This document shows, in pieces, positions 27,922 to 36,343 of a DNA stretch of 64,000 nucleotides (the first letter of the stretch is position 1; each line of letters starts with the position of its first letter). A program made the translations under genes and the position numbers. The notes under the pieces are model-generated. The model did not search any database. It was not told the DNA's origin and saw only the letters and a list, made by a program, of their open reading frames with translations. Origin of the DNA: Geoalkalibacter subterraneus. GTDB lineage: Bacteria; Desulfobacterota; Desulfuromonadia; Desulfuromonadales; Geoalkalibacteraceae. The stretch spans positions 682,001 to 746,000 of the forward strand of contig NZ_CP010311.1 in NCBI RefSeq assembly GCF_000827125.1. Direction: 5' to 3'.

Positions 27922-28257
27922 CTATTTGCGCCTGCGATGAGTCTGGGTCAGGCGGTCAACAAAGGTGTTGAAGAGAAAACAGAGAAAGATAAACCAGACG
28001 ATCAGAAAATGCCCTGAAAACCAGAAGTGAAACGGGAAACCGAATACGGTCATATCGGTCAGGAAGCTGGCGCCGTTGGGATGGCGCTCAACCAGGTAGA
28101 GAAGCCACTGGAAGCCAAAGGTGAAAAAGGCCCAGCTGGTCAGCATAACCCAGATGTAAACAACTTTCTGCCGCATGTAGCCGGGGCGCGGCCGAAAGAA
28201 GTTCACACGGTAATCATCATTCAGCGGTTCGGATGCTGGGGGGCGGCGGGTGTTCAT
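27922..28257 (-). CDS. DUF4212 small subunit of the sodium:solute symporter
   Basis: 111 residues with two membrane helices (VYIWVMLTSWAFFTFGFQWLLY and FHFWFSGHFLIVWFIFLCFLFN), the DUF4212 pattern found directly before SSS permeases. The start at 28257 follows GGAGGAG closely. The 9-bp spacing to the symporter implies coupled expression. Confidence 0.88.
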   Translation of the reverse strand: MNTRRPPASEPLNDDYRVNFFRPRPGYMRQKVVYIWVMLTSWAFFTFGFQWLLYLVERHPNGASFLTDMTVFGFPFHFWFSGHFLIVWFIFLCFLFNTFVDRLTQTHRRRK

Positions 28258-28339
28258 AAACTCCTCCGAAGCGCGGTTGGCATTTCCTCTGGTATCTGGA
28301 AACGCCATCAACTCATGATGCACTCGCAACAATTGAGAG

Positions 28340-28466
28340 GATGGCTAAGCAAAAATTTCGTCCTACAAGGGCTGGCGGTTTTTCAGGGGCGAAGGCATAC
28401 ATCAGGTATGTCGAGGTCCTGAAAAAGAGCTGTAACGCCGTAGGGCGGACTTTTTGCGCCGCCATC
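28340..28466 (+). repeat. 127-bp palindromic dispersed repeat, copy A
   Basis: An inverted partner lies at 30431-30557; by eye the two are roughly 85-90 percent identical. The ends form imperfect inverted repeats (gatggctaagcaaaaa.. and gatggcggcgcaaaaa.. on opposite strands). Inner arms tttttcag/ctgaaaaa and catac/gtatg let almost the whole unit fold into one hairpin. It has no coding capacity and resembles a MITE or REP-like element. Confidence 0.75.
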
Positions 28467-28506
28467 AATCTTAACAGAAAAAAACAGGTTGAGAGAAGGG
28501 GTTTAA

Positions 28507-29724
28507 TCAAACCCCGTTTTGCGGATCCGCTTCAACTGGTTTCATGATCTCCCGCAGAACGCTGGTGGCATAGCTGCCGCGGGGCAGAGCAAAGGATACG
28601 ATCAGATCCTCTCCCTCGGCATTGACCTCTGTTTCTGTCAGCGGCACCCGCAGTGGGCGACGTTCGCCTTCCATCGACAGTCCTTTTGACAGGCGAAACG
28701 ATTCCAGGGAGATCCCCTCGTGATCCAGCAGCGCCTGCTCGATCACGCCGGCCTGCCCCTGCGCCAGGGTGCTTTTGTAGCCGAACAGCGGGCCGGATGG
28801 GCTGATCTCAAAACGGTCGGCGCGCGGCTGTTCCGTGGTCGCATCCTCTACGAGGAAGCAGGCCCCTTTGCCGTGAATGTAGGCCAGGTCGCCCGGCCAC
28901 AAGGTTTCGAGGCTCTCCATGCGCATGGCGACAATGCGGTCGAACAGCCAGGATTGGCAGGCCGACAGAAACAGCCGCAGCTTGCGGCGCGGAAAGGCAA
29001 GAACGGCGGCGCGTTCGTCGTGCCCCTGCAGCAGCATGTCGAGCAGGCGGCGCTCATCGCGCATGGCGGGCGGCAACGCAGTTCGTGCCTCGGCCAAATT
29101 GCCGGCGCGATAGGCTTCAGCTGCCTGTCGCCAGCGTGGATCCCGGATCAGGGTGGGGTCACCTATGATCTGGGAAAGGGCTTCGCTGAAATTGCCTTCC
29201 AGGATCGCGCGGCCGATAAGGTGGGAATTGTTGAGCAGTCCGTAGCGTTGACTGCCAAACAGGTTGGGGACGCCGACCTGCTCGAGGATATCAACGATGT
29301 CCCGGGCGCGGTCCAGGGCCTGTTCTTCCACCTGGCGGATTCGGATGCGAAAACGGTTGCCGGTCAGGTGCCCGGGGCGCAGCTTGTTGCGATGGTACTG
29401 GGCACTGATAATGCGGGTGCCGGGCAGCTCCAGACCTTCAAGCTGTTCCGGGCGCACCCCGGGAAGGCTCAGGGTCTGGCGGGTCAGGGCGCGGGCGTCC
29501 TTGAGCCCGGCATAGCCCATGTCGCGCTCCTTGAGGTTGAGTGCGCGAGCCAGTCGCCGCATGAGGTCGAGGGTGGTCATCCCCCGTTTTTCAACTTCGA
29601 TATAGAGGTGCTCGCCGCTGCCGCAGGGCAGGTAAAGGGGGATTTCCTCGACCTGGAAATCCTCCGGTACCTCCTTGATGTGGCCGCCGATGCCGTCAAA
29701 ATGTGCGCTCAGGTAAGGGATCAT
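28507..29724 (-). CDS. truD: tRNA pseudouridine(13) synthase TruD
   Basis: 405 residues. The TruD signatures are IKEVPEDFQVEEIP, the catalytic-Asp loop YAGLKDARALTRQ, NRFRIRIR and PNLFGSQRYG, and the TRUD insertion domain is present. It isomerises U13 of tRNA-Glu. The ATG at 29724 was chosen because it overlaps the trmB stop as ATGA. A short GGGGTTT/AAACCCC inverted repeat at its stop codon may act as a weak terminator. Confidence 0.94.
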   Translation of the reverse strand: MIPYLSAHFDGIGGHIKEVPEDFQVEEIPLYLPCGSGEHLYIEVEKRGMTTLDLMRRLARALNLKERDMGYAGLKDARALTRQTLSLPGVRPEQLEGLELPGTRIISAQYHRNKLRPGHLTGNRFRIRIRQVEEQALDRARDIVDILEQVGVPNLFGSQRYGLLNNSHLIGRAILEGNFSEALSQIIGDPTLIRDPRWRQAAEAYRAGNLAEARTALPPAMRDERRLLDMLLQGHDERAAVLAFPRRKLRLFLSACQSWLFDRIVAMRMESLETLWPGDLAYIHGKGACFLVEDATTEQPRADRFEISPSGPLFGYKSTLAQGQAGVIEQALLDHEGISLESFRLSKGLSMEGERRPLRVPLTETEVNAEGEDLIVSFALPRGSYATSVLREIMKPVEADPQNGV

Positions 29725-30419
29725 AAATCGCTCGCTACCGCCCACAGCAGCCGGAAGCCGGGTTCCATCGGAGGCGGAGGCAGAACCGCTCCTTCAGGCT
29801 TGTCGCAGTGAAAGTGCACGAAGTAAATTGGTTCGTTGCGATCGAGGAAGCGCCTCATGTATTTGGAGCGCGGATATTCTTCGATGTCGAGAGTGACCGG
29901 GGCCGGGCGGGCCTGGCAGAAATGAGGGTGTTCCGTGGCCCGCATGGCCACTTCTACGGCATAATCCTCGAAATCGGAGGTGAAGTAAAGGTCGCCCTCG
30001 CGTTTCAGAACGTAGCGCGCCAGGTCGAGAAAAGTCTCGTTGACCAGGCGCCGCCGCCGGTGGCGTTTTTTGGGCCAGGGATCGGGGCAGTTGATGAAGA
30101 TCTGCGACAGGGAGTCCGGCGGCAGAAAGTGAGCCATCAGAAAGCGCGCTTCCGCTCGGGCCACCCGCACATTGGTCAATCCGGCCTGTTCGACACGGTT
30201 GCAGGTCTTGAAGCAGCCGCGATTGAAGATGTCGATCGCCAGGTAGTTGCGCTCCGGATTGCGCCTGGCGCATTCCACCACGAAATGGCCGGTGCCGCAG
30301 CCGATCTCCAGCGACAGGGGGCGGTCGTTGCCGAACACTGAAGACCAGTCGTCGACTTTGTGCAGATTTTCTTCGGAGATGAAGTAGGGCGAATTGATCA
30401 GAATCATCCGCTGGGTCAT
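29721..30419 (-). CDS. trmB: tRNA (guanine(46)-N7)-methyltransferase
   Basis: 232 residues of the TrmB fold: LEIGCGTGHFVVECARRNPERNYLAID SAM-binding region, INCPDPWPKKRHRRRRL motif and a C-terminal T-E-type substrate segment. It methylates G46 in the variable loop. The start at 30419 follows AAGGA. A longer reading would run into the 127-bp repeat copy B, which ends 12 bp upstream, so the repeat lies in the leader of this truD-trmB operon. Confidence 0.94.
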   Translation of the reverse strand: MTQRMILINSPYFISEENLHKVDDWSSVFGNDRPLSLEIGCGTGHFVVECARRNPERNYLAIDIFNRGCFKTCNRVEQAGLTNVRVARAEARFLMAHFLPPDSLSQIFINCPDPWPKKRHRRRRLVNETFLDLARYVLKREGDLYFTSDFEDYAVEVAMRATEHPHFCQARPAPVTLDIEEYPRSKYMRRFLDRNEPIYFVHFHCDKPEGAVLPPPPMEPGFRLLWAVASDL

Positions 30420-30430
30420 GGTCCATCCTT

Positions 30431-30557
30431 GATGGCGTCGCAAAAAAGTCCGTCCTACGGCGTTACGGCGTTTTTTCAGAACCTCGACATACCTGATGTA
30501 TGCCTTCGCCCCTGAAAACCACCAGGCCTTGTAGGACGAAATTTTTGCTTAGCCCTC
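30431..30557 (-). repeat. 127-bp palindromic dispersed repeat, copy B
   Basis: An inverted copy of the element at 28340-28466, of the same length. Together they bracket trmB-truD. It is transcribed into the trmB leader and would form a long hairpin next to the ribosome site. Confidence 0.75.
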
Positions 30558-30670
30558 CGCTGAGTGTTTGCGATGACGGCAATTTTTACGACAAAAAAGG
30601 TCGAAACAGCAGGGCGTTATTAACACAATGGGATCACTTTTGCAATCGGGTCTCGCTGCGGCAGGGAGGG

Positions 30671-31564
30671 TCAGGCGACCTGGGCGCGCAACTGCTCGAT
30701 GAAAAGTTCCGCTACCGGGGACAGGCGCCGTCCGCGCCGGGTCAGCAGGTGAAAGCGCCGCCGCAGATCGACTCCTTCGACCCGCAGCGTTTTAAGCGTT
30801 CCCCGTTCCGCATCCTCCGCCACGGCCAGTGCCGACATGAACCCACAGCCGATGCCGGCCTTGATGCTTTCGCGCACCGCTTCGCAGCTGCCGAATTCGG
30901 CGACGATCCGGGCCTGTTCCAGGTCGAATCCCCGGGTGCGCAATCCCTCCATCGTCACGGTGCGTGTACCGGAGTCGGGCTCCCGCAGGATGAAATCCTC
31001 ATTCGCCAGCTCCTCCGGGGTGACGCGGGTTCGTTGGGCAAAAGGATGGTCAGGAGGAACCACCAGCAGGATTTCATCGGTAAACAGGGGCTCGTCGGTC
31101 AACCTGCCGTCGCGCTGCTCGGAACCGACGATGCCGATTTCGAGGTCACCGGCGATAACATCCTGTGCAATGCGGTTCGTGCCGCTGATGCGCAGGTTGA
31201 AATGGATGCCGGGATGCTCTTTCTTGAGCGCCGCAATCTGGCGCGGCAGCAGGTAAGCGCCAGGAATGGAACTGGCCCCCAGCGCGAGCGTTCCGCTCAG
31301 TCGTCCGCCAAAGGCTTCGATCTCGGCCAGCGCCTCGGATTTCAGGCGCAGCATCTTCAGCGCGTGATCGTAGAGAATCCGCCCCGCGGGAGTCGCAACC
31401 ACCTCGCGGCCGAAACGGTCCAGCAGCTTTTCCCCTACAACCTGTTCGAGGTGCCGGATATGCTCGCTGACCGTCGGCTGGGACAGGTGGAGATGCTTCG
31501 CCGCTTTGGTAAAGCTTTTCAATTCGACGGTCCGGCAGAATACTTCAAGCCGTTTAAGATCCAT
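30671..31564 (-). CDS. LysR-family transcriptional regulator (possibly selenium-metabolism associated)
   Basis: 297 residues. The N-terminal helix-turn-helix (VFCRTVELKSFTKAAKHLHLSQPTVSEHIRHLEQ) is followed by a LysR substrate-binding domain (LALGASSIPGAYLLPRQIA, DLEIGIVGSEQ, FILREPDSGTRT, GIGCGFMSALA). It resembles the CysB/CbbR-like set annotated in anaerobes as selenium-metabolism-associated LysR regulators (recalled, not tested). It lies 43 bp after the threonine aldolase gene in the same direction. Confidence 0.88.
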   Translation of the reverse strand: MDLKRLEVFCRTVELKSFTKAAKHLHLSQPTVSEHIRHLEQVVGEKLLDRFGREVVATPAGRILYDHALKMLRLKSEALAEIEAFGGRLSGTLALGASSIPGAYLLPRQIAALKKEHPGIHFNLRISGTNRIAQDVIAGDLEIGIVGSEQRDGRLTDEPLFTDEILLVVPPDHPFAQRTRVTPEELANEDFILREPDSGTRTVTMEGLRTRGFDLEQARIVAEFGSCEAVRESIKAGIGCGFMSALAVAEDAERGTLKTLRVEGVDLRRRFHLLTRRGRRLSPVAELFIEQLRAQVA

Positions 31565-31607
31565 TTGCGAATCCCTTGATTGATAAGAACAGGTGACACC
31601 GGCGGTG

Positions 31608-32669
31608 TCAGGCTTCGGTACTCAGGGAGCGGATTTCCGCCGCCAGTGCGTCAATATCCGCTTCACAGGTCTGCCAGGAGCACATGAAACGGGCTTGCCC
31701 CAGGCCGATGAAGGTGTAAAAGCGCCATCCCCGTCGTTCCAGCTCCTGGCTGACGCGGGGCGGCAGGGAGACGAACACGGCGTTGGCCTGGCGGGGATAG
31801 CAGATATCAATGCCGGGGATCTGCCGCAACCGCTCTTCCAGCAGGGCGGCGCAGCGGTTGGCGTGCGCGGCGTTGCGCAGGTAGGCGCCGCTTTCCAGCA
31901 TGCCGATCCACGGCGCGGCAAGAAAGCGCATTTTGGAGGCCAGCTGCCCCGCCTGCTTGCAGCGGTAATCGAATTCTTCAGCCAGTGCCGGGTCGAAGAA
32001 CACCACCGCCTCGCCCACGGCCATGCCGTTTTTGGTGCCGCCCAGGGTCAGGACGTCCACCCCGGCGCGCCAGGTCAGGTCGGCGGGAGTTCGATCGAGG
32101 TGAGCCAGCGCGTTGCCAAGGCGGGCGCCGTCCATGTGCAGGCGCATGCCGAACTCGTGGGCGCAGGCGCCGATGGCCTGCAGTTCCGAGGGGCTGTAGA
32201 CCGTTCCCAACTCCGTCGCCTGGGTGATGGAGAGCACCTTGGGCTTGGGATAATGGATGTCGGCGCGGCGGGTGACGGTGTGCGCGACGGCATCCAGGTC
32301 GATTTTGCCGTTTTCCCCCGGGACCAGCAGGATCTTGGTGCCGTTGCTGAAAAACTCCGCCGCGCCGCACTCGTCCGTTTCCACGTGCGCAATCTCATGG
32401 CAGATGACGCTGTGGTAGGAGTTGCACAGCGAGGCCAGCGCCAGCGAGTTGCCGGCGGTGCCGTTGAACACGAAATAGACCTGGCAGTCCGTTTCAAAAA
32501 AGTCCCGCAGCAGATCGCAGGCCCGCGCCGTCCACCGGTCCTCGCCGTAGGCGTTGGCGAATCCCTGGTTGGCTTCGGCCATGGCCTGCCAGGCTTCAGG
32601 GCAGATCCCGGCGTAGTTGTCGCTGGCAAACTGATTTTTGAGATGGGCGGCACCGTGCGATGATCTCAT
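31608..32669 (-). CDS. ltaE: Low-specificity L-threonine aldolase-like PLP enzyme
   Basis: 353 residues of the beta-eliminating lyase/threonine aldolase family. It shows FASDNYAG at the start, FNGTAGNSLAL, HVETDECGA, RLHMDGARLGNAL and the PLP-lysine motif LGGTKNG. It cleaves threonine or allo-threonine to glycine and acetaldehyde. It shares a direction with the LysR gene and could be its target. Other beta-hydroxy amino acid lyases in this family cannot be excluded. Confidence 0.88.
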   Translation of the reverse strand: MRSSHGAAHLKNQFASDNYAGICPEAWQAMAEANQGFANAYGEDRWTARACDLLRDFFETDCQVYFVFNGTAGNSLALASLCNSYHSVICHEIAHVETDECGAAEFFSNGTKILLVPGENGKIDLDAVAHTVTRRADIHYPKPKVLSITQATELGTVYSPSELQAIGACAHEFGMRLHMDGARLGNALAHLDRTPADLTWRAGVDVLTLGGTKNGMAVGEAVVFFDPALAEEFDYRCKQAGQLASKMRFLAAPWIGMLESGAYLRNAAHANRCAALLEERLRQIPGIDICYPRQANAVFVSLPPRVSQELERRGWRFYTFIGLGQARFMCSWQTCEADIDALAAEIRSLSTEA

Positions 32670-32775
32670 GGGAGTGCATCTCCGGGGTATTATTTGAAAT
32701 CAGGCCCTGTTTTCTTTAAGAGAGGGAAAGTGTAGCGCTGTTTTTTGCGCAGGGCAAACGTTTGCAGAGACGGTG

Positions 32776-32818
32776 CAAAAAGAAAACGGGGATCCGGCCT
32801 TCAGCCTGAACCCCCGTT
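32776..32818 (-). terminator. Intrinsic terminator after tRNA-Thr
   Basis: On the minus strand AACGGGG pairs with CCCCGTT around a 20-nt inner segment, followed by TTCTTTTT, just 9 nt after the tRNA 3' end. Confidence 0.6.
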
Positions 32819-32826
32819 ATCCAATC

Positions 32827-32902
<76 letters not shown>

Positions 32903-32985
32903 GCGCAATATTTGCCTGCGAGACCTCGTCTTTTACCGTAAATTCGTTTTCGAGTCAACGGCTTTGCGCGCCTCGCCGCTTTGGA

Positions 32986-34095
32986 TCATTTTGACGAGCG
33001 GCTGAACAGCTCGGTGATCTTTTCGAAATCGAGGCGGTTTTCGGCCATCTGGCGGATCAAGTCGATTTTTTCCGTGTCCTCGGCGGTGGTTTTTGAGACG
33101 TCATCGAGCAGCGCCTGGTAGATGTCGGTGGTATGGAACCCCGTTGTACGGATATACGGGATGTTGCTGGTGTCGAGAATCTGCTGGGTGACCTTGGTGA
33201 TCGGGGCGACGCCGGGTATGACGAGGGCGACGATTTTTTCTCGGTATTCGGGGATCTGGTATAGATTGGCCATGGTGACGAGCAGCTCGTCGCGGCTGCT
33301 GGTCACCACCAGCAGGGTGGAATCCTGCAGCGCTTCCACCACGCGCTGGGTGGAGGCCGCCCCGATGTGAATATGGTGTACAATGCGTGAAGCCGCGGCC
33401 TGGTTGCCGTGCAGAGGGAAGTCGAGCAGCTTGGCAACCCGTCGCAGCGTGGGGTTGGCCAGTACGGGCTGGTAATTGAAGCCGCCGATGATCTCGAACG
33501 GCTGTCCGGTAAAAGCCTTCTGCAGGTAGCTCAGGGTCGCCTCGCGTTTTTCCGGCAAGATCTTGTTGACGAGGATCGCGCGCACATCGGCCTGCTCTTT
33601 TTCAAACAGGGCCAGGTTGAGATGTACCGAGTCCACCACGTTGCCGATGCCGCCGCCGGTCACCATCAGGACGGGCGCGTTGAGCAGGCTGGCGATGCGG
33701 GCATTGGAAAGCCCGAATACCGAACCGACGCCGGGGTGGCCGGAGCCTTCCACGATGATGAAATCACACTCCTTCTCCAGCGCAGCGCAGGACTCGAGGA
33801 CCTTTTTGCTCAGCTGCTCGACAGGAAGCTCGCCGTTAAGCGCGCGACGGGTGTCGCCGGGCTTGACCACCACCGGGCACATCAGCGGCAGATGCTTTTC
33901 CAGCCCGAAAAGTTCCGCCATCAGTGCAGGATCCTTGTCGATATCGATTCCGCGAAATACAATGGGTTTGGGACCCAGCGGTTTGATAAAGCCGATGCGT
34001 TCGAATTTTTTGGATGCCAGGTGCATCAGCGACAGGCTGGTGGTGGTTTTACCGCTGTGCTGACCGGTGGCGGCGATGAATATTTTGAGTGCCAT
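32986..34095 (-). CDS. BioD-like / DRTGG-domain protein (phosphotransacetylase N-terminal-domain family)
   Basis: 369 residues. The N-terminal P-loop domain (FIAATGQHSGKTTTSLSLMH, IIVEGSGHPGVGSV) is like dethiobiotin synthetase. A C-terminal DRTGG-type region follows (SRIVHHIHIGAAS, LLVVTSSRDELLVTMAN). This is the free-standing form of the regulatory half of long phosphotransacetylases; the Pta catalytic domain is absent. The role is unproven, perhaps sensing related to acetyl-phosphate metabolism. The ATG at 34095 follows GGGAGC; upstream codons would be antisense to guaC and were rejected. Confidence 0.8.
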   Translation of the reverse strand: MALKIFIAATGQHSGKTTTSLSLMHLASKKFERIGFIKPLGPKPIVFRGIDIDKDPALMAELFGLEKHLPLMCPVVVKPGDTRRALNGELPVEQLSKKVLESCAALEKECDFIIVEGSGHPGVGSVFGLSNARIASLLNAPVLMVTGGGIGNVVDSVHLNLALFEKEQADVRAILVNKILPEKREATLSYLQKAFTGQPFEIIGGFNYQPVLANPTLRRVAKLLDFPLHGNQAAASRIVHHIHIGAASTQRVVEALQDSTLLVVTSSRDELLVTMANLYQIPEYREKIVALVIPGVAPITKVTQQILDTSNIPYIRTTGFHTTDIYQALLDDVSKTTAEDTEKIDLIRQMAENRLDFEKITELFSRSSK

Positions 34096-34177
34096 GGCAT
34101 TGCTCCCGCGGGAAATCGTGGCAAGGTGGATGCTGAATATCTCAAAGACTAACAGGAATATAGAGGGCTTGCCACCA

Positions 34178-34200
34178 GTATACGCATGTGAAGGGTATAC
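34178..34200. promoter_or_regulatory. Paired GTATAC palindromes in the guaC upstream region
   Basis: Two perfect GTATAC hexamers are separated by 11 bp, lying 33 bp before the guaC start. The spacing resembles an operator dyad. No regulator can be named. Confidence 0.3.
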
Positions 34201-34233
34201 GGGAGATGACGTACCTATAAAGGAGAACGGACG

Positions 34234-35271
34234 ATGAGACTGGAAAACGATGTCAAGCTGGGATTCAAGGATGTGCTGATCCGCCCCAAGCGCAGTACTC
34301 TCAGAAGCCGCGCCCAGGTGGCGCTGGAACGTACCTACCGGTTTATGCACAGCGGGCGCGAATGGAGCGGTGTCCCGGTCATTGCCGCCAACATGGATAC
34401 GGTCGGCACATTTGAAGTCGCCCGCGTGTTGGCGCGGCATGGTATGCTGACCGCGGTGCACAAGCATTATTCGCCGAAGGAGTGGTCGGATTTTCTGCAG
34501 GGGCAGGATAGGGATACCTATCAGCGCATCATGGTCAGCACAGGAACCGCGGAGCAGGACTTTGCCTGCATGGAGCAGATTCTGGAGGAGAATCCTGAAC
34601 TTTGCTTTATCTGTATTGATGTCGCCAACGGTTATGCCGAATCCTTCGTGGAGTTCGTCGTGCGGGTGCGGCGCGCCTATCCCGACAAGACCATTATCGC
34701 CGGCAACGTAGTGACCGGCGAGATGGTGGAGGAGCTGCTGCTCAGCGGTGCCGACGTGGTCAAGGTGGGGATCGGTCCGGGGTCTGTGTGCACTACCCGT
34801 GTCAAGACCGGGGTCGGCTATCCGCAGCTTTCGGCGGTGATCGAATGTGCCGACGCCGCCCATGGCCTGGGCGGCCGCATCATCTCCGACGGTGGTTGCG
34901 CCTGTGCCGGCGATGTCGCCAAGGCGTTCGGCGCGGGGGCGGATTTCGTCATGCTCGGCGGCATGCTGGCCGGTCACGATGAGAGCGGTGGCGAAATCGT
35001 GCATCGCGACGGGCAGATGTACAAGCTGTTTTACGGCATGAGTTCGGCCACCGCCATGGAAATTCACGCCGGCGGGGTGGCCGAGTACCGCTCATCGGAA
35101 GGCAAGACGGTGGAGGTCCCCTACCGTGGCCCTATCGAAGGCACGGTCAAGGATGTGCTGGGTGGTCTGCGTTCGGCCTGTACCTATGTGGGCGCGGGTG
35201 CCCTCAAGGAGTTGACCAAACGGACCACGTTCATCAGGGTTCTGGAGCAGGAGAGCCAGGTTTTCTCCTGA
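34234..35271 (+). CDS. guaC: GMP reductase
   Basis: 345 residues of the IMPDH/GMPR family: [44 protein letters not shown], the catalytic loop [20 protein letters not shown], and [27 protein letters not shown]. Lack of a CBS insertion and the opening match GuaC rather than GuaB. It deaminates GMP to IMP with NADPH. It has a strong AAGGAGA site, no obvious operon partner, and a possible dyad operator upstream. Confidence 0.94.
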   Translation: MRLENDVKLGFKDVLIRPKRSTLRSRAQVALERTYRFMHSGREWSGVPVIAANMDTVGTFEVARVLARHGMLTAVHKHYSPKEWSDFLQGQDRDTYQRIMVSTGTAEQDFACMEQILEENPELCFICIDVANGYAESFVEFVVRVRRAYPDKTIIAGNVVTGEMVEELLLSGADVVKVGIGPGSVCTTRVKTGVGYPQLSAVIECADAAHGLGGRIISDGGCACAGDVAKAFGAGADFVMLGGMLAGHDESGGEIVHRDGQMYKLFYGMSSATAMEIHAGGVAEYRSSEGKTVEVPYRGPIEGTVKDVLGGLRSACTYVGAGALKELTKRTTFIRVLEQESQVFS

Positions 35272-35410
35272 CAGACTGCAGAGTGCTTGTTTTCCTTTTC
35301 TACCGGAAATTGCGCATGTTCGACTGGAATGCCTGTGTCGCGGATTCGAACAGGGCGGCGGCCTGGTCGGCGGGCAGAGATTAAATCGCGAAACCACCTT
35401 GAAAATGTCC

Positions 35411-35537
35411 GTGAGGTGTGAGGTGTGAGGTGTGAAGTGTGAGGTGTGAGGTGTGAGGTGTGAGGTGTGAGGTGTGAGGTGTGAGGTGTGAGGTGTGAGG
35501 TGTGAGGTGTGAGGTGTGAGGTGTGAGGTGTGAGGTG
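35411..35537 (+). repeat. Heptanucleotide tandem repeat (GTGAGGT), about 18 units
   Basis: 127 bp of near-perfect 7-bp units, with one visible substitution (gtgaagt). It lies in the 333-bp gap between guaC and a membrane-protein gene, which otherwise holds nothing recognisable. Reading frames through it give only THTSHLTP-type repeats, so it is treated as a variable-number tandem repeat. Confidence 0.95.
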
Positions 35538-35604
35538 GCGGGCCCCGCCATGTCGGGGGGGCATGGGCAAGGGGCCGCCGTTTGGTGAGGGATGCACTTC
35601 TCTC

Positions 35605-36180
35605 TCAATGTTTGGAAAGGAGGCGGATGCGTCTTATCTTGCGGGAATGCTCTTCGTACTCGTGGCGCAGCAACTCTCGGCACAGAAGGTTGAGACGCAG
35701 GTGTTCCAGCAGCAGCAGCAAAACACTGATGGCGGTCAGGTGGGGAAAGTTCAGAGTGAGAATGTCGGCATACCAGTAGAAAAAATAGAAGGGGAGCATG
35801 AAGCCGATCTGGCTCCATCCCGCATATCTTTCAGTTTTCCGGGTATGGCGCGAGCCCGTCAGAACCAGCGCTGAAATGACGTAGACCAGCAGGGCCGCGT
35901 GAATCATCTCCGCTGTCGGCGAAGCGCCGAGCAGTGCGCGCGAATGCGGGGGGCATGTCGGCCATATGACGGTCGCCTGCCAGAGGGCAATGGCCGACGC
36001 CGTGAAAATAAGCACCCCCCACAGGCCCAGCCGGGACAACGCATGCAGCTTGCGGCTGCGCTGGAGGGTGATCAGCTCGAGGCCGGCAATGACCTGGTCC
36101 GTAGAATCACAAACCCGGGTTGTGCTGTTGTCGGCTTCGTGATGACGGGGGCTGGGGTAATAGTCGTGATCGTTTTGCAT
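35605..36180 (-). CDS. Hypothetical four-helix membrane protein
   Basis: 191 residues. A polar N-terminal 55 residues (MQNDHDYYPSPRHHEADNS) precede four hydrophobic segments (LGLWGVLIFTASAIALW, MIHAALLVYVISALVLTG, IGFMLPFYFFYWYADIL, ISVLLLLLEHLRLNLL) and a basic C-terminal tail rich in Arg. I do not recognise a family. The start follows GGGAGG; an in-frame ATG 19 codons upstream is less well placed. It may be co-oriented with glgP but is separated from it by 163 bp. Confidence 0.6.
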   Translation of the reverse strand: MQNDHDYYPSPRHHEADNSTTRVCDSTDQVIAGLELITLQRSRKLHALSRLGLWGVLIFTASAIALWQATVIWPTCPPHSRALLGASPTAEMIHAALLVYVISALVLTGSRHTRKTERYAGWSQIGFMLPFYFFYWYADILTLNFPHLTAISVLLLLLEHLRLNLLCRELLRHEYEEHSRKIRRIRLLSKH

Positions 36181-36343
36181 GACGCCTCCCTTCGTGCAAG
36201 CGGTCCTCCCTTGAATGGGAAAAACCGCTGTTGTCACGAAGATTGGCGTGCACTAACAGTGCCAGGAATGAAAATCCCTTTAATTTCGAGGTCTTTTCGG
36301 CCAGGAGCCTCTTTCGGGCCGGCTGTATTACAAAAGCATCCGG

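Noticed and set aside
34096-35067. Long minus-strand open frame extending the BioD-like protein upstream by over 300 residues
   Set aside because: It is antisense to guaC, has no domain match, and the P-loop homology starts at 34095 with its own ribosome site.
35411-35537. CRISPR array
   Set aside because: The repeat is a continuous 7-bp tandem tract without spacers, and no cas genes are nearby.
35184-35597. Protein with THTSHLTP repeats
   Set aside because: It is a translation artefact of the heptamer tract, running opposite guaC and without any domain.
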